A stretch of DNA of 64,000 bases from Candidatus Zhuqueibacterota bacterium. Lineage in GTDB: Bacteria > Zhuqueibacterota > Zhuqueibacteria > Residuimicrobiales > Krinioviventaceae. The position numbers and the translations under genes are program-made. The stretch is taken from contig JAFGSB010000119.1 in the NCBI GenBank assembly GCA_016934825.1, forward strand, positions 1-64,000, written 5' to 3'. The first letter of the stretch is position 1. Each line of letters begins with the position of its first letter. Below, in pieces: positions 1-8,781 of this stretch. The notes under the pieces were generated by a model. It made no database searches, had not been told where the DNA came from, and saw nothing but the letters and a program-made list of their open reading frames with translations.

Positions 1-147
1 AAACGTTCGGCTTATGGTTTTCACGATATTCAATATTTCTCTTTGAAAATTATTCAAGCTACTACCAACTAAAAGTTAGAAGAACCTTATTTAATATATA
101 ATGACAGTATTAATATTTAAAGTTCATGTCCACCAATAACATATATT

Positions 148-867
148 TTAAAAATTTAATTTTCTTTTTACTGAATATTTAAACTTTCTTAATAACACCG
201 ATATTTTAGTCAATTTGCCGTTTGTGGTATATATTTCTTTTACATTATATTTCGATAGTAAATAAGAACCCAGGCTAAAAAAATCGGCGTCGCAGTTACC
301 GCGCGACAAATGATTAATTAATACGGGGATAACATAACTGTCAAACATTTTTTCCCGCAAAGTCAAACAGGCATCAACGGCATATAAATGCCATCTTGTT
401 TTAAACTCCCGAAACAAATTATATTTTTCTATCGTTTTCCGATTTGTAATAATTACACACTCATCAATCGTATCAACTTTTTCCGGTTTTTCTATCCTGA
501 TAAATCCGGTTTCCCGTCCGCCGGAAATAATATTGTTTAGCCCCACACCCTCTTTATAACCTTTAACATTCTTTCTTCCCGCCGCACCTGCAAAATAAAA
601 ATCATCCCTGGAAATTTCGTGCAAATATTCTTCAATTTTAAAAAACGACTCCTTATCATAAAATATTACATCCTGATGTGTTATGATTAACGGCTCTTTT
701 TCGCTTACATTCTGTAAAAAATCTATAATGGCTTCGGCTACAGAGTTCCACTGCCCATTCTGATTATCCAGCAGGTTAAATTTAACATTGGTTATGATTT
801 CTGAATGACTGGCCAAAAGGCCCGCATTCAAAATATTTTTATTATTATATATTGATAAGAGCTGCAT
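148..867 (-). CDS. StrF-like glycosyltransferase domain protein
   Basis: This 239-aa protein resembles the small GT2-related family with the StrF-like domain. A Rossmann-like start is followed by a strand ending in a THQDV motif near residue 63, the place where these proteins carry the metal or nucleotide-binding acidic residue. An FAGAAG segment and a central ENxx-less region rich in aromatic residues follow, and the C-terminus is basic. No signal peptide or membrane helix is visible, so it is probably cytoplasmic. It is the last gene of the minus-strand polysaccharide cluster, eight bases after a flippase gene, and probably adds or transfers a sugar during repeat-unit assembly. The donor and acceptor are unknown. 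The Shine-Dalgarno sequence is weak. Confidence 0.6.
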   Translation of the reverse strand: MQLLSIYNNKNILNAGLLASHSEIITNVKFNLLDNQNGQWNSVAEAIIDFLQNVSEKEPLIITHQDVIFYDKESFFKIEEYLHEISRDDFYFAGAAGRKNVKGYKEGVGLNNIISGGRETGFIRIEKPEKVDTIDECVIITNRKTIEKYNLFREFKTRWHLYAVDACLTLREKMFDSYVIPVLINHLSRGNCDADFFSLGSYLLSKYNVKEIYTTNGKLTKISVLLRKFKYSVKRKLNF

Positions 868-875
868 ACAAATTT

Positions 876-2402
876 TTAAAATTTATTTTTTACTAGCAAA
901 TTAAATTTTTGAATGAGAAATGTTCTTAAATTATTATCTAACAATCCATACCAGGAAAATGCAATATAAACAACAATAAAAAAAGTAACAAAAATAATTT
1001 TTATTATAATATTATCCGGCAATACCGCCAAGAAAAAAATAATAAATGCAGACGCAATTCCAATATTATAGAGATTTTGTTTTTTAACATTCAATATTCG
1101 ATCCGCAAAGAAAAACAATAATACCGAATCCAGAATTGTTCTTATCATCCATGCAACTGCCGCGCCATTAATTCCAAATTGGTGAACAAGTATCCATAAC
1201 AATGAAAAATATAAAGGGAATTCAACAAGATGTAACTTGGCTGTTATATTTGGTTTGCCGGCCGCCTGAATCAGGCCGAATGATACCTGGGCCTGCGCAT
1301 TAAAAAACACCCCAATTGCTATACATTGCATAATAAAAGTGCTGTTTTTAACAAAATCGGAACCAACCCAAATTCCTAAAATATTTTCAGCTAATACTAT
1401 AACCGATAGTATGACCGGAAATAATATAATAAAAAGTGTTTTCCGCCCCCAATCATAAATTTGAAAAGCGCGTTCCGGCTGCATACTTTGACTGACTGAA
1501 AACGCGGGAAAAAGCACCCTGTTTAACGCGACAGCAACCATTAATAATTTTGTAACAACTTCATAAGGAGTCACATAATAGGTTACAGCGGTAACGGAGA
1601 TAATTGCTCCAATTAAAAATCTATCAAAATATACCATTAAAGGACTAATAATATTACTGATCGTCATCCAGAATCCAAGCCTGATAATGGGGCGTATAAC
1701 ACTTTTTGATAATATAAATCTTTTACGTAGTATGGGTAAAACAGAAAAACTGAAAAACAGAGAGACAAACCATAATAATAATCTCCCCAGTGTCATGCTT
1801 AATACTATATAACCGATATTTTGGGTGAACTGTAAAATAATTATCGGGAGTACAAGTGTTAAAGCACTGTTTAGTACGCGAATACAATTAACGGGTAAAA
1901 ACCGCTGACATGCCTCCATGACTCCCCATAATGCGGCTGTTGTAATGACCAAAGGGACGGATAATGCGATCATTTTAAAGGCTAATAACGATTCGGTTAG
2001 TAAATTTTGTGGTATTTTCAAAATATTATAAACCAGCCATGGGGAAACAATAAATACAATAACTGAGACAACTACTCCGATTACTGTCATGATAATAAAG
2101 CCGGTCCAATATAATGGCGGAATATCATCCGTTTGTTCGGCGGCAAGTTTTTCGCCAACCATTTTTATAAGAACACGACTTATGCCAAAATCAAACAGGC
2201 TAAAATAGCCCATAAACATCCACGCAATTGATAAAACACCGAATCTGTCCGTTCCGAGTCCCCTGATCAATATCGGAATAGTAACAAGTGCGATAACCAG
2301 CGGCACTGCCTGAAATACAATATTTAAAAGCGTGTTACGCGCCAGCAGGCCGCCGCGCGTCAGTTCGATCATGGTGTTTTTCGGTTCGGTTTCGTTAACC
2401 AT
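876..2402 (-). CDS. Polysaccharide flippase (Wzx/MATE-like), second copy
   Basis: A 508-aa integral membrane protein with about 12-14 hydrophobic segments and the layout of the polysaccharide_synt / Wzx branch of the MVF superfamily. These proteins move undecaprenyl-linked oligosaccharides across the inner membrane. An N-terminal GGLLARNTLLN segment precedes the first helix, as in many O-antigen flippases. The ATG overlaps the stop of the upstream flippase by one base (TAATG), which implies translational coupling. Two adjacent, clearly different flippases in one operon are unusual. They may serve two glycans or two lipid-linked substrates. Substrate specificity cannot be read from the sequence. 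Confidence 0.82.
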   Translation of the reverse strand: MVNETEPKNTMIELTRGGLLARNTLLNIVFQAVPLVIALVTIPILIRGLGTDRFGVLSIAWMFMGYFSLFDFGISRVLIKMVGEKLAAEQTDDIPPLYWTGFIIMTVIGVVVSVIVFIVSPWLVYNILKIPQNLLTESLLAFKMIALSVPLVITTAALWGVMEACQRFLPVNCIRVLNSALTLVLPIIILQFTQNIGYIVLSMTLGRLLLWFVSLFFSFSVLPILRKRFILSKSVIRPIIRLGFWMTISNIISPLMVYFDRFLIGAIISVTAVTYYVTPYEVVTKLLMVAVALNRVLFPAFSVSQSMQPERAFQIYDWGRKTLFIILFPVILSVIVLAENILGIWVGSDFVKNSTFIMQCIAIGVFFNAQAQVSFGLIQAAGKPNITAKLHLVEFPLYFSLLWILVHQFGINGAAVAWMIRTILDSVLLFFFADRILNVKKQNLYNIGIASAFIIFFLAVLPDNIIIKIIFVTFFIVVYIAFSWYGLLDNNLRTFLIQKFNLLVKNKF

Positions 2403-3844
2403 TATTTGTGACTACCTTCAAATGAATAATCGGATACTTTATTAAATAATTGGGTGATTAATTCCCAAATCAACCGGCCGTACAATTTTAAAATGAAAAC
2501 AGAATAGATGACAACAAAAATTAGTCCCGCTGTATACGACTTGAAAAAAACCGATAACCCGGCCACGGAGATAACGGTAAAAATCACAATATTTAATATT
2601 GTTTTGAAAACCCGGCGGGGAATATCCGTCCTGCTGTTTAAAAAATAATATCCCGCAAGGCCGATGATAACATTGCTGATTATCGTGGCCGCGGCCGCGC
2701 CGAAATAGCCGACCAGCGGGATCAGGATAAAATTCAGAGTAATGTTGACGACCGCACCGGCAAACATGGAGACCAGGTAGACTTTTTCATAGCCGCAGTA
2801 CAACAACGGACTTGTAAATATGAACTGAATAAAAACAAACAACAACGAAACACTTAACAGACGCAAGATGCCGATCGCGTTGAAATAAGACTGTTCAAAC
2901 AGTAATAAAATAATGTGATCGCCCAGCAAAAACATCAGACCGCAAACAAGTCCGGCAATGATCATCAGCAAAACACTGAAATAATTTAAGGTTTCCGCCA
3001 GATCGGCTGAACTGTCACGCTGTCTCGAAAAAACCGGGCCGAAAACAACCTGCATAATAATGGCCAGGCCGACGAACTGCAGGATCACTTTATAGGCCGC
3101 GTTATACCAGCCGACGGTTTCGGGGGTGGTAAACACGCCCAGCATCAGCGTGTCGAATGTATGGTAAACATTGATAATGACAAAAGAAAACGCCATGATC
3201 ACGGCAACCCGGATATATCCCGGCCAGACTTTCAAGTTCAGATCGGAAAACCGCGGCAGGGTGAAAATCTTTTTGACGATCAGCCAGAGTATCACAACAC
3301 TGATAATACCGGCGCCGGCTTTGTAATACGGCACGGTCCACAGGGAGGACCGGTCCCTGATCATAAAGTAAATCAGTATAAAATAAAACAAAAAATTGGA
3401 AATCCGCCACAGCGCAATACCGGCCATTCTTTCATATCCCTGGTAAATGAACTCGGGATTCAATGCCTGCGGGACCAGCAGCAGCGCCCCGCCGATGTAC
3501 AGTATTTTCAGCTCTGAAGACATATTCAGCAGCATAATAACGGCGGAAAAAATGACTAAAATAACCACCGCCAGCAGACTTTTTATGACAACGATGTTGG
3601 CGATAAATTCCGATGCTTTTTCTTTATAGCGGGCAATTTCCCGCGCCCCGTATACCGCCAGACCCATATCCATAATTAACAGCAAATATATGATTACCGA
3701 TTGTACATAGGACCAGTGTCCGAATCCCTGATCGGTTAACCGGCGCGCAAGGGTAACCTCGGTCAAAAACTCCAGGATACTCGCTACGACACCCCCCGAC
3801 AACAGGTAAAACAAATTCCCGGCAATCCTTTTCGATCCGCTCAT
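2402..3844 (-). CDS. Polysaccharide flippase (Wzx-like), first copy
   Basis: About 480 aa with 12-14 predicted membrane segments and the RfbX/Wzx-type organisation (SGSKRIAGNLFYLLSGG start, then alternating helices). It probably flips a lipid-linked repeat unit to the periplasm. I chose the ATG at 3844 rather than the upstream in-frame ATG at 3859, because a strong GAGGAG lies four bases before 3844 and nothing comparable precedes 3859. Its stop codon overlaps the ATG of the next flippase. It is more GC-rich than its downstream paralogue and the sequences are not close, so this does not look like a recent tandem duplication. Confidence 0.83.
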   Translation of the reverse strand: MSGSKRIAGNLFYLLSGGVVASILEFLTEVTLARRLTDQGFGHWSYVQSVIIYLLLIMDMGLAVYGAREIARYKEKASEFIANIVVIKSLLAVVILVIFSAVIMLLNMSSELKILYIGGALLLVPQALNPEFIYQGYERMAGIALWRISNFLFYFILIYFMIRDRSSLWTVPYYKAGAGIISVVILWLIVKKIFTLPRFSDLNLKVWPGYIRVAVIMAFSFVIINVYHTFDTLMLGVFTTPETVGWYNAAYKVILQFVGLAIIMQVVFGPVFSRQRDSSADLAETLNYFSVLLMIIAGLVCGLMFLLGDHIILLLFEQSYFNAIGILRLLSVSLLFVFIQFIFTSPLLYCGYEKVYLVSMFAGAVVNITLNFILIPLVGYFGAAAATIISNVIIGLAGYYFLNSRTDIPRRVFKTILNIVIFTVISVAGLSVFFKSYTAGLIFVVIYSVFILKLYGRLIWELITQLFNKVSDYSFEGSHK

Positions 3845-3864
3845 CTCTCTCCTCACCATCCGCG

Positions 3865-5532
3865 CTAATAATTCAGACTGAACTGCAGCCAGAATTCAGA
3901 CCTGTTGCCCGGATAATCCTGCTTTTCCGGCGCGTCGAATTGACCCCAAAAATAGTTATATTGAAGTTTGATAAAAAATTCGCGCGCCAATTCATAACTT
4001 ACATTCACGCCGGTACTTTTTGTTTTCTCAAGGATTCCGTCCAAAAAATGTACGGTTTCGGAATCCCCGAACCGGTGCGGCGCGAATATACTGCCGCCGT
4101 AATTGACCGAATCCTGATTTGCCCCGTGCCGCAGCACCTCGAAATACAAAAAAATCTTTAAGCGCCGCGAATAACGGTAAGCCAGTTCCAGGTACAGATC
4201 GTCGGCGTTGGGTCCGATCCAATGCCCGAGGCCGGTGATAAAATGCCGGTAACTGTTCAGTTCGAATTTATGGGAATAGGTATAGGGACGGACACGGGCG
4301 TATTCAAGCCGGACATCCAAATTCGGGATGCCCGCCATGTCCACATAATGGCCGCCGACAAGATAAGCGAACTTGTTGCCGTAAAAACCGGAGCTGAGCT
4401 TGCCGGTGGTCAGATCATCGATGAACAGTTCACCGTAAATTTTGGTATTCGGGATCAATTTCAGTTCGACATCCAGACCCATGGCGGCGTTGTCGCGGTC
4501 GCCCAGGTAATGTTCCGCCGAGCGGTAAAACATGACAGGGTTGAGGTAGCCCGGTTCAATTTTACGCCCGGAGTAGATGAGGGTTTCGTACAAGCCCAGT
4601 TCCATAAAATCAAAAGGGGCGCATTCAAGCCGGTGAGCGGCGATATATTTTTCCTGATGATTGCCGTAAAAAAAACCGGTATCGTAATGCTGCAGCACGC
4701 CCCACAAGCTGGTGAATTTGAAACGCTGCGAGACAACCTGTAATTTGGCGAAATCGTAACTTGTGGCCCGGCCGGAAAGGCCCAATTGTCCACTGTAGCC
4801 GGGGCCCCATAAATTTTTATCTTTGCCGAACTGTAAATAAAAGGTCTTGTAATTCAACACGACATAGGCCCGGGTTTCATCATGGTATATCTGGTCGCCG
4901 CCGCCCTGAACAAAGCCGAGCCCGACGGCAGTGGTGTTCACATATCCGGGATATAACCGCGTTCCCCATTCGCGCGTATCACGAACGTTGGTATAAAAGC
5001 CGACGTTATCGCCGATTGTTCCCCAAAACACGAAACCGTTGCTGTCCTCAAAAACACGTTCTCCACCGGACAGGGTGTCGGCATTCGCGTAAAGTCTTTT
5101 CCGGAACAGTATGGGATCCCAGTTAACCCGCAAGGGGCCGCTCGATATTGACAACAGGTTCCTGCCGTTGGCATAGATCAGGTCCGGTAAAACCGGATCG
5201 ATCCATTTACTGCCGGTAATACGACCCAGGGTTGTTTCCCGTCGGGAATAAATATCGACCAATTCTTCACGAAACTCGCCCAACAGGAACTGCAACTGGT
5301 CTTGCTCCACACGGTTCAATTTTTCTTTGTTTTGATAGGCAGATTTTAATAAACCGGCAATTTCATCCCGGGTCATGGGTTTGGTGCTGTTGAGAACAAA
5401 AGGCAACAGGTGTTTTGCCTCCAGTCTTTCAAGATATTCGTAAACCCAATGCTCGGAAGATACATATACCGTCTGTGAATATGAAGATGATATTAAAAAC
5501 AATATTAAAATTAAGACCGGTCTGCTTTTCAT
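3865..5532 (-). CDS. Capsule assembly Wzi-like outer-membrane barrel protein
   Basis: A 555-aa exported protein with a cleavable signal (hydrophobic ILILFLISSSYSQ). Next comes a segment beginning HWVYEYLERLEAKHLLP and KPMTRDEIAGLL, which resembles the SLH-like front part of Wzi-type proteins. The rest consists of alternating aromatic-rich strands typical of an outer-membrane beta-barrel and ends in the aromatic-terminal pattern WLQFSLNY. Wzi family proteins anchor or organise capsule at the cell surface. The start overlaps the 2-epimerase stop in an ATGA arrangement, so it belongs to the same operon. Family assignment rests on the N-terminal pattern, barrel composition and context. Confidence 0.72.
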   Translation of the reverse strand: MKSRPVLILILFLISSSYSQTVYVSSEHWVYEYLERLEAKHLLPFVLNSTKPMTRDEIAGLLKSAYQNKEKLNRVEQDQLQFLLGEFREELVDIYSRRETTLGRITGSKWIDPVLPDLIYANGRNLLSISSGPLRVNWDPILFRKRLYANADTLSGGERVFEDSNGFVFWGTIGDNVGFYTNVRDTREWGTRLYPGYVNTTAVGLGFVQGGGDQIYHDETRAYVVLNYKTFYLQFGKDKNLWGPGYSGQLGLSGRATSYDFAKLQVVSQRFKFTSLWGVLQHYDTGFFYGNHQEKYIAAHRLECAPFDFMELGLYETLIYSGRKIEPGYLNPVMFYRSAEHYLGDRDNAAMGLDVELKLIPNTKIYGELFIDDLTTGKLSSGFYGNKFAYLVGGHYVDMAGIPNLDVRLEYARVRPYTYSHKFELNSYRHFITGLGHWIGPNADDLYLELAYRYSRRLKIFLYFEVLRHGANQDSVNYGGSIFAPHRFGDSETVHFLDGILEKTKSTGVNVSYELAREFFIKLQYNYFWGQFDAPEKQDYPGNRSEFWLQFSLNY

Positions 5533-6599
5533 TCAACCCTGCCCAGGATTTGTGCAATTTTTTCACTCGATTTGCCGTCACCGTAATGGCTGGCTTGTTT
5601 ATGGTCAGGTGAAAATCCGGCAATCGCCTGTAATATTTTCTCCTTATCCGAGCCGACAAGCACGTTCCAGCCATCGCGGATGGTTTCCACCCATTCCGTT
5701 TCCGGGCGCATGGTAATACACGGAACCTGATAAAAATAGGCCTCCTTTTGCACGCCGCCGGAATCGGTAAGGATCTTTTTGGCGTTCCGCTCAAGCTGGA
5801 TCATTTCCAGGTAACCGACCGGCTCGATGAGTTTGATTTTAAAAGTTGCGGCGATTTTCTCCAGCAAACCGTATTTATTCATAAAACTTTTTGCGCGCGG
5901 GTGAGCGGGAAAAACGATGGTTTCGTCGCTTTCAATAAACGCCGCGATGATGGCGGACAAGGTCTCCCGGAAATCCGTGTTTTGCGGCCGGTGACAGGTA
6001 GCCAGCAGGTACGATTTCGGTTCCAGATCAAGCTTATTCAGCACCGATTCCTTGTGCTCCGCCTTTTCCGCAAAATACAGCGCGGCGTCGTACATGACAT
6101 CGCCGGTCAGGTGCACGCCCTTGACGATCCCTTCCCTGTGCAAATGTTCAAAAGCGGTAACGGTCGGACAAAACAGTAAATTCGAAATTTTATCGGTCAA
6201 TATCCGGTTGATCTCTTCCGGCATTGACATATTAAAACTGCGCAGACCGGCTTCTACATGGGCAACCGGGACATTTAATTTACTCGCCGTCAGGGAACCG
6301 GCTATGGTGGAGTTGGTATCGCCGTAAACCATCACACAATCCGGTTTTTGGGCCAAAATCAGCTTTTCCAGCGCGATCATCATCTTCCCGGTTTGTTCCG
6401 CATGTAGCCCGGACCCGATTCCCAGGTTTACATCCGGCTCCGGGATATCGAGCTCTTCAAAAAACAAACGGGACATATTTTCATCGTAATGCTGTCCGGT
6501 ATGGACAAGATATTCTTTATGATGCGTGCGCAATATACGAGATACCGGCGCGGCTTTAATAAACTGCGGACGCGCGCCAATGATTGTCAATATATTCAC
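5529..6599 (-). CDS. wecB: UDP-N-acetylglucosamine 2-epimerase (non-hydrolysing)
   Basis: A 356-aa cytosolic enzyme, normal length for the family, which interconverts UDP-GlcNAc and UDP-ManNAc (or the related GlcNAc3NAcA sugars). Signature segments are present: GARPQFIKAAPVSR at the N-terminus, HTGQHYDENMS, YGDTNSTIAG, HVEAGLRS followed by PEEINRILTD (family acidic catalytic residues), CHRPQN and SGGVQKEA in the C-terminal nucleotide-binding half. The start is GTG with AGGAG eight bases upstream. It lies between the acyltransferase and the Wzi-like gene, so it likely supplies a ManNAc-type sugar for the polysaccharide. The adjacent acyltransferase makes a WbpI-like diacetamido-sugar epimerase an alternative. 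Confidence 0.93.
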   Translation of the reverse strand: MNILTIIGARPQFIKAAPVSRILRTHHKEYLVHTGQHYDENMSRLFFEELDIPEPDVNLGIGSGLHAEQTGKMMIALEKLILAQKPDCVMVYGDTNSTIAGSLTASKLNVPVAHVEAGLRSFNMSMPEEINRILTDKISNLLFCPTVTAFEHLHREGIVKGVHLTGDVMYDAALYFAEKAEHKESVLNKLDLEPKSYLLATCHRPQNTDFRETLSAIIAAFIESDETIVFPAHPRAKSFMNKYGLLEKIAATFKIKLIEPVGYLEMIQLERNAKKILTDSGGVQKEAYFYQVPCITMRPETEWVETIRDGWNVLVGSDKEKILQAIAGFSPDHKQASHYGDGKSSEKIAQILGRVE

Positions 6600-6611
6600 C
6601 CTGAACTTCTC

Positions 6612-7364
6612 CTAATCCCATCCCTGGTTTTTTAACAATTGTTCCTCCGGCACATTACGGAAAAATTTTGCCGGCGCGCCGATCACGATCGTCCCCGGTT
6701 CCACATCCCGGGTCACAACGGCCCCGGCGCCGACAACCGCGTCCTCACCAATCACCCTGCCGGGCAAGATCACCGCGTGGCCCCCGATACGTCCGCCGGT
6801 TTTGATGGTCACGCCTTTAAAATGCTTGAATCGTTCTTCGGTACGGCCCAGAAAATTATCATTAGTCGTATGCACGCCCGGTGCGATAAAGCAGTAATCG
6901 CCAACCTGTGAATAGGCGGTAATATAACAATTGGTCTCCAGTTTACACTTTTTCCCTATGGTCGTAAAATTTTCCACCGTAGCGCTGCGGCCGATGATCG
7001 TATATTCACCGATGGTTACGTTTTCGCGCACGGCCGCGCCGTCCGCAACCAGAATATTGTCCGCCAGTTCACAGCCGGTATAAATGACCACCTGTGCCCC
7101 GAACATGCAGTTATTTCCGATTTTAACTGGCGGAAGTTTCTTTTCATCTTTGAATATACTGCGTTTTGCCCGCATCGGCTGCTTGCCGATGACGGTACAA
7201 TCATCAATCCGGACATTATCGCCGATTACGGACCCTTCCCGGATGACGACATTATGACCGATCTGGCAGTTTTCCCCGATCATGACAAAATCTTCAATAA
7301 CCGTAAAATGACCAACGGCCGTACCATTTCCCAATATTGCTTTATCTGATATATAATTTTCCAT
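6612..7364 (-). CDS. Left-handed beta-helix (hexapeptide) acyltransferase
   Basis: About 250 aa made almost entirely of hexapeptide repeats ([LIV]GxxxX), for example GENCQIGHNVVIREGSVIG, and ending in GAGAVVTRDVEPGTIVIGAPAKF, the usual end of sugar O/N-acetyltransferases. The central HTTNDNF segment is typical of WbpD/WlbB/WxcM-like enzymes, which acetylate amino sugars on nucleotide carriers. I prefer the ATG at 7364 over the GTG at 7370: GAGGAG stands five bases before 7364 and abuts 7370. Twelve bases separate it from the epimerase, so both probably make one modified nucleotide sugar. The exact acceptor is not determinable. Confidence 0.85.
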   Translation of the reverse strand: MENYISDKAILGNGTAVGHFTVIEDFVMIGENCQIGHNVVIREGSVIGDNVRIDDCTVIGKQPMRAKRSIFKDEKKLPPVKIGNNCMFGAQVVIYTGCELADNILVADGAAVRENVTIGEYTIIGRSATVENFTTIGKKCKLETNCYITAYSQVGDYCFIAPGVHTTNDNFLGRTEERFKHFKGVTIKTGGRIGGHAVILPGRVIGEDAVVGAGAVVTRDVEPGTIVIGAPAKFFRNVPEEQLLKNQGWD

Positions 7365-7510
7365 AATCACTCCTCGTTATTATATGGCTATGCCGGGCAT
7401 ACATTGTTCTGGTTACATCCCATGTTGTGTTGTGCTTTTCATTAAAATATCCCAAATATGACGTGAATTGAAATAAATAATTCAGGGCAGGGAGAACTCG
7501 AACGTAACTG

Positions 7511-8776
7511 TTATTTTTTATGAGGAATTTTATTCTTAAAAATATTCCAATCCTTTTTAAACTCTGAAAAAATAGAATCCAGTCGTTCTTTTTCCGCGGG
7601 ATATTTTTTTAAATTTTCATAAAAATGCAGTGTAAATTCCCACAAAATCGTTAACAGGATGCTGAGCAAACCAAAAACAATCACCAGCACCTTTTTCTTC
7701 GGAGAGCTTGGTATAACAGGCGGTTCGGCGTAATCCAGCACCTGTACGGTTGGCGTATTCCTGGCTTCCTCGATCTTCGCCTGATAATATTGTTGATTCA
7801 ATAATTCCCACACCGTTTCCTGAACTTTTACCTCGCGCGTTAATTCCGCCAGTTTCAATCCGACTTCGGGAACATCCGTAAACGGCAGATAGAACTCTCC
7901 CTCCGGTTCTTCCAAAGTCGCCTCCCCGTATTGAAGTTCTTTGTATCTCCGGTTTAATTCATCCAGTTCTTTTTGCGCCCGGACAACCAGCGGATTTTGC
8001 GGTTTCATTGTCTGCAGCATCACCCCGATTTGAACTTCCTTGGCTATAATTTGCCCCTTTAGTTCACCGGCCTGCTGGATGGAGGCCCTCATTTGCTCTT
8101 CAAGTGAAACGGCCTTGTTTTGCTGTTGAAAAACTGCCAATTCCTTGGTTGCGGTTTTCAGTTTATTGTTCGTTTCCCGGAGTTGCGATTCGATATAAAT
8201 ACGGGAATTTTTTGCCCGGGAAACGCTTTTCTCCTGGTTGATCCGATCCAACTCCTCCACATACGCGTTGGCGACATCAGCAGCCAGTTTCCGGTTATTC
8301 AGTTCAACGGCAATTGAAATGATCCCCTGTTTGGATACCGAAAAACGCGCTGTTCGGCTCATTTTGATTAAAGCTTTGGCCAAAGATGGGGATTTTAAAC
8401 ATTTATACAAAGGCAGCGAATCATTTTTACAGGCAAATTTTCGTTTCAAAACCTGCTCATTTACGGAACGGCTCTTTAATATTTCCACCATTATTTCGGA
8501 AGTGGAAGCAGTAGCGGCCGGCAGCGCCAATCCGGGCACATTGACATCGGTGAGCAGGGCGCTCATGGACATTTTTTCCATTTCCTGGGGAGGCATCAGG
8601 GTGGTCTCCGCCGTGTATTTTCTGGGTAGTATAAATGAAAAAATAATCACAATAACGACAATAACGGTGAAATTTCGTATTATTTTCCACCTGCTGTTTA
8701 CGATAATACTTATGAAATCAAGCAAATGGATTTCCGAAATGTTGTTATCGGCATTCTTTTGTTGTTTTGTGGGCAT
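7511..8776 (-). CDS. Wzz-type polysaccharide chain-length determinant
   Basis: A 421-aa inner-membrane protein with the Wzz layout. A transmembrane helix near residues 30-50 is followed by the PRKYTAETTLMPPQE segment, then a long periplasmic coiled-coil region (SQLRETNNKLKTATKELAVFQQQ, then KELDELNRRYKEL) with a proline-rich exit, and a second helix near residues 365-385. It lacks the C-terminal BY-kinase domain found in some export co-polymerases, so it would set chain length without a fused tyrosine kinase. It starts five bases after the exporter stop. A 140-base gap with no recognised gene separates it from the acyltransferase. Confidence 0.88.
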   Translation of the reverse strand: MPTKQQKNADNNISEIHLLDFISIIVNSRWKIIRNFTVIVVIVIIFSFILPRKYTAETTLMPPQEMEKMSMSALLTDVNVPGLALPAATASTSEIMVEILKSRSVNEQVLKRKFACKNDSLPLYKCLKSPSLAKALIKMSRTARFSVSKQGIISIAVELNNRKLAADVANAYVEELDRINQEKSVSRAKNSRIYIESQLRETNNKLKTATKELAVFQQQNKAVSLEEQMRASIQQAGELKGQIIAKEVQIGVMLQTMKPQNPLVVRAQKELDELNRRYKELQYGEATLEEPEGEFYLPFTDVPEVGLKLAELTREVKVQETVWELLNQQYYQAKIEEARNTPTVQVLDYAEPPVIPSSPKKKVLVIVFGLLSILLTILWEFTLHFYENLKKYPAEKERLDSIFSEFKKDWNIFKNKIPHKK

Positions 8777-8781
8777 ATTTA

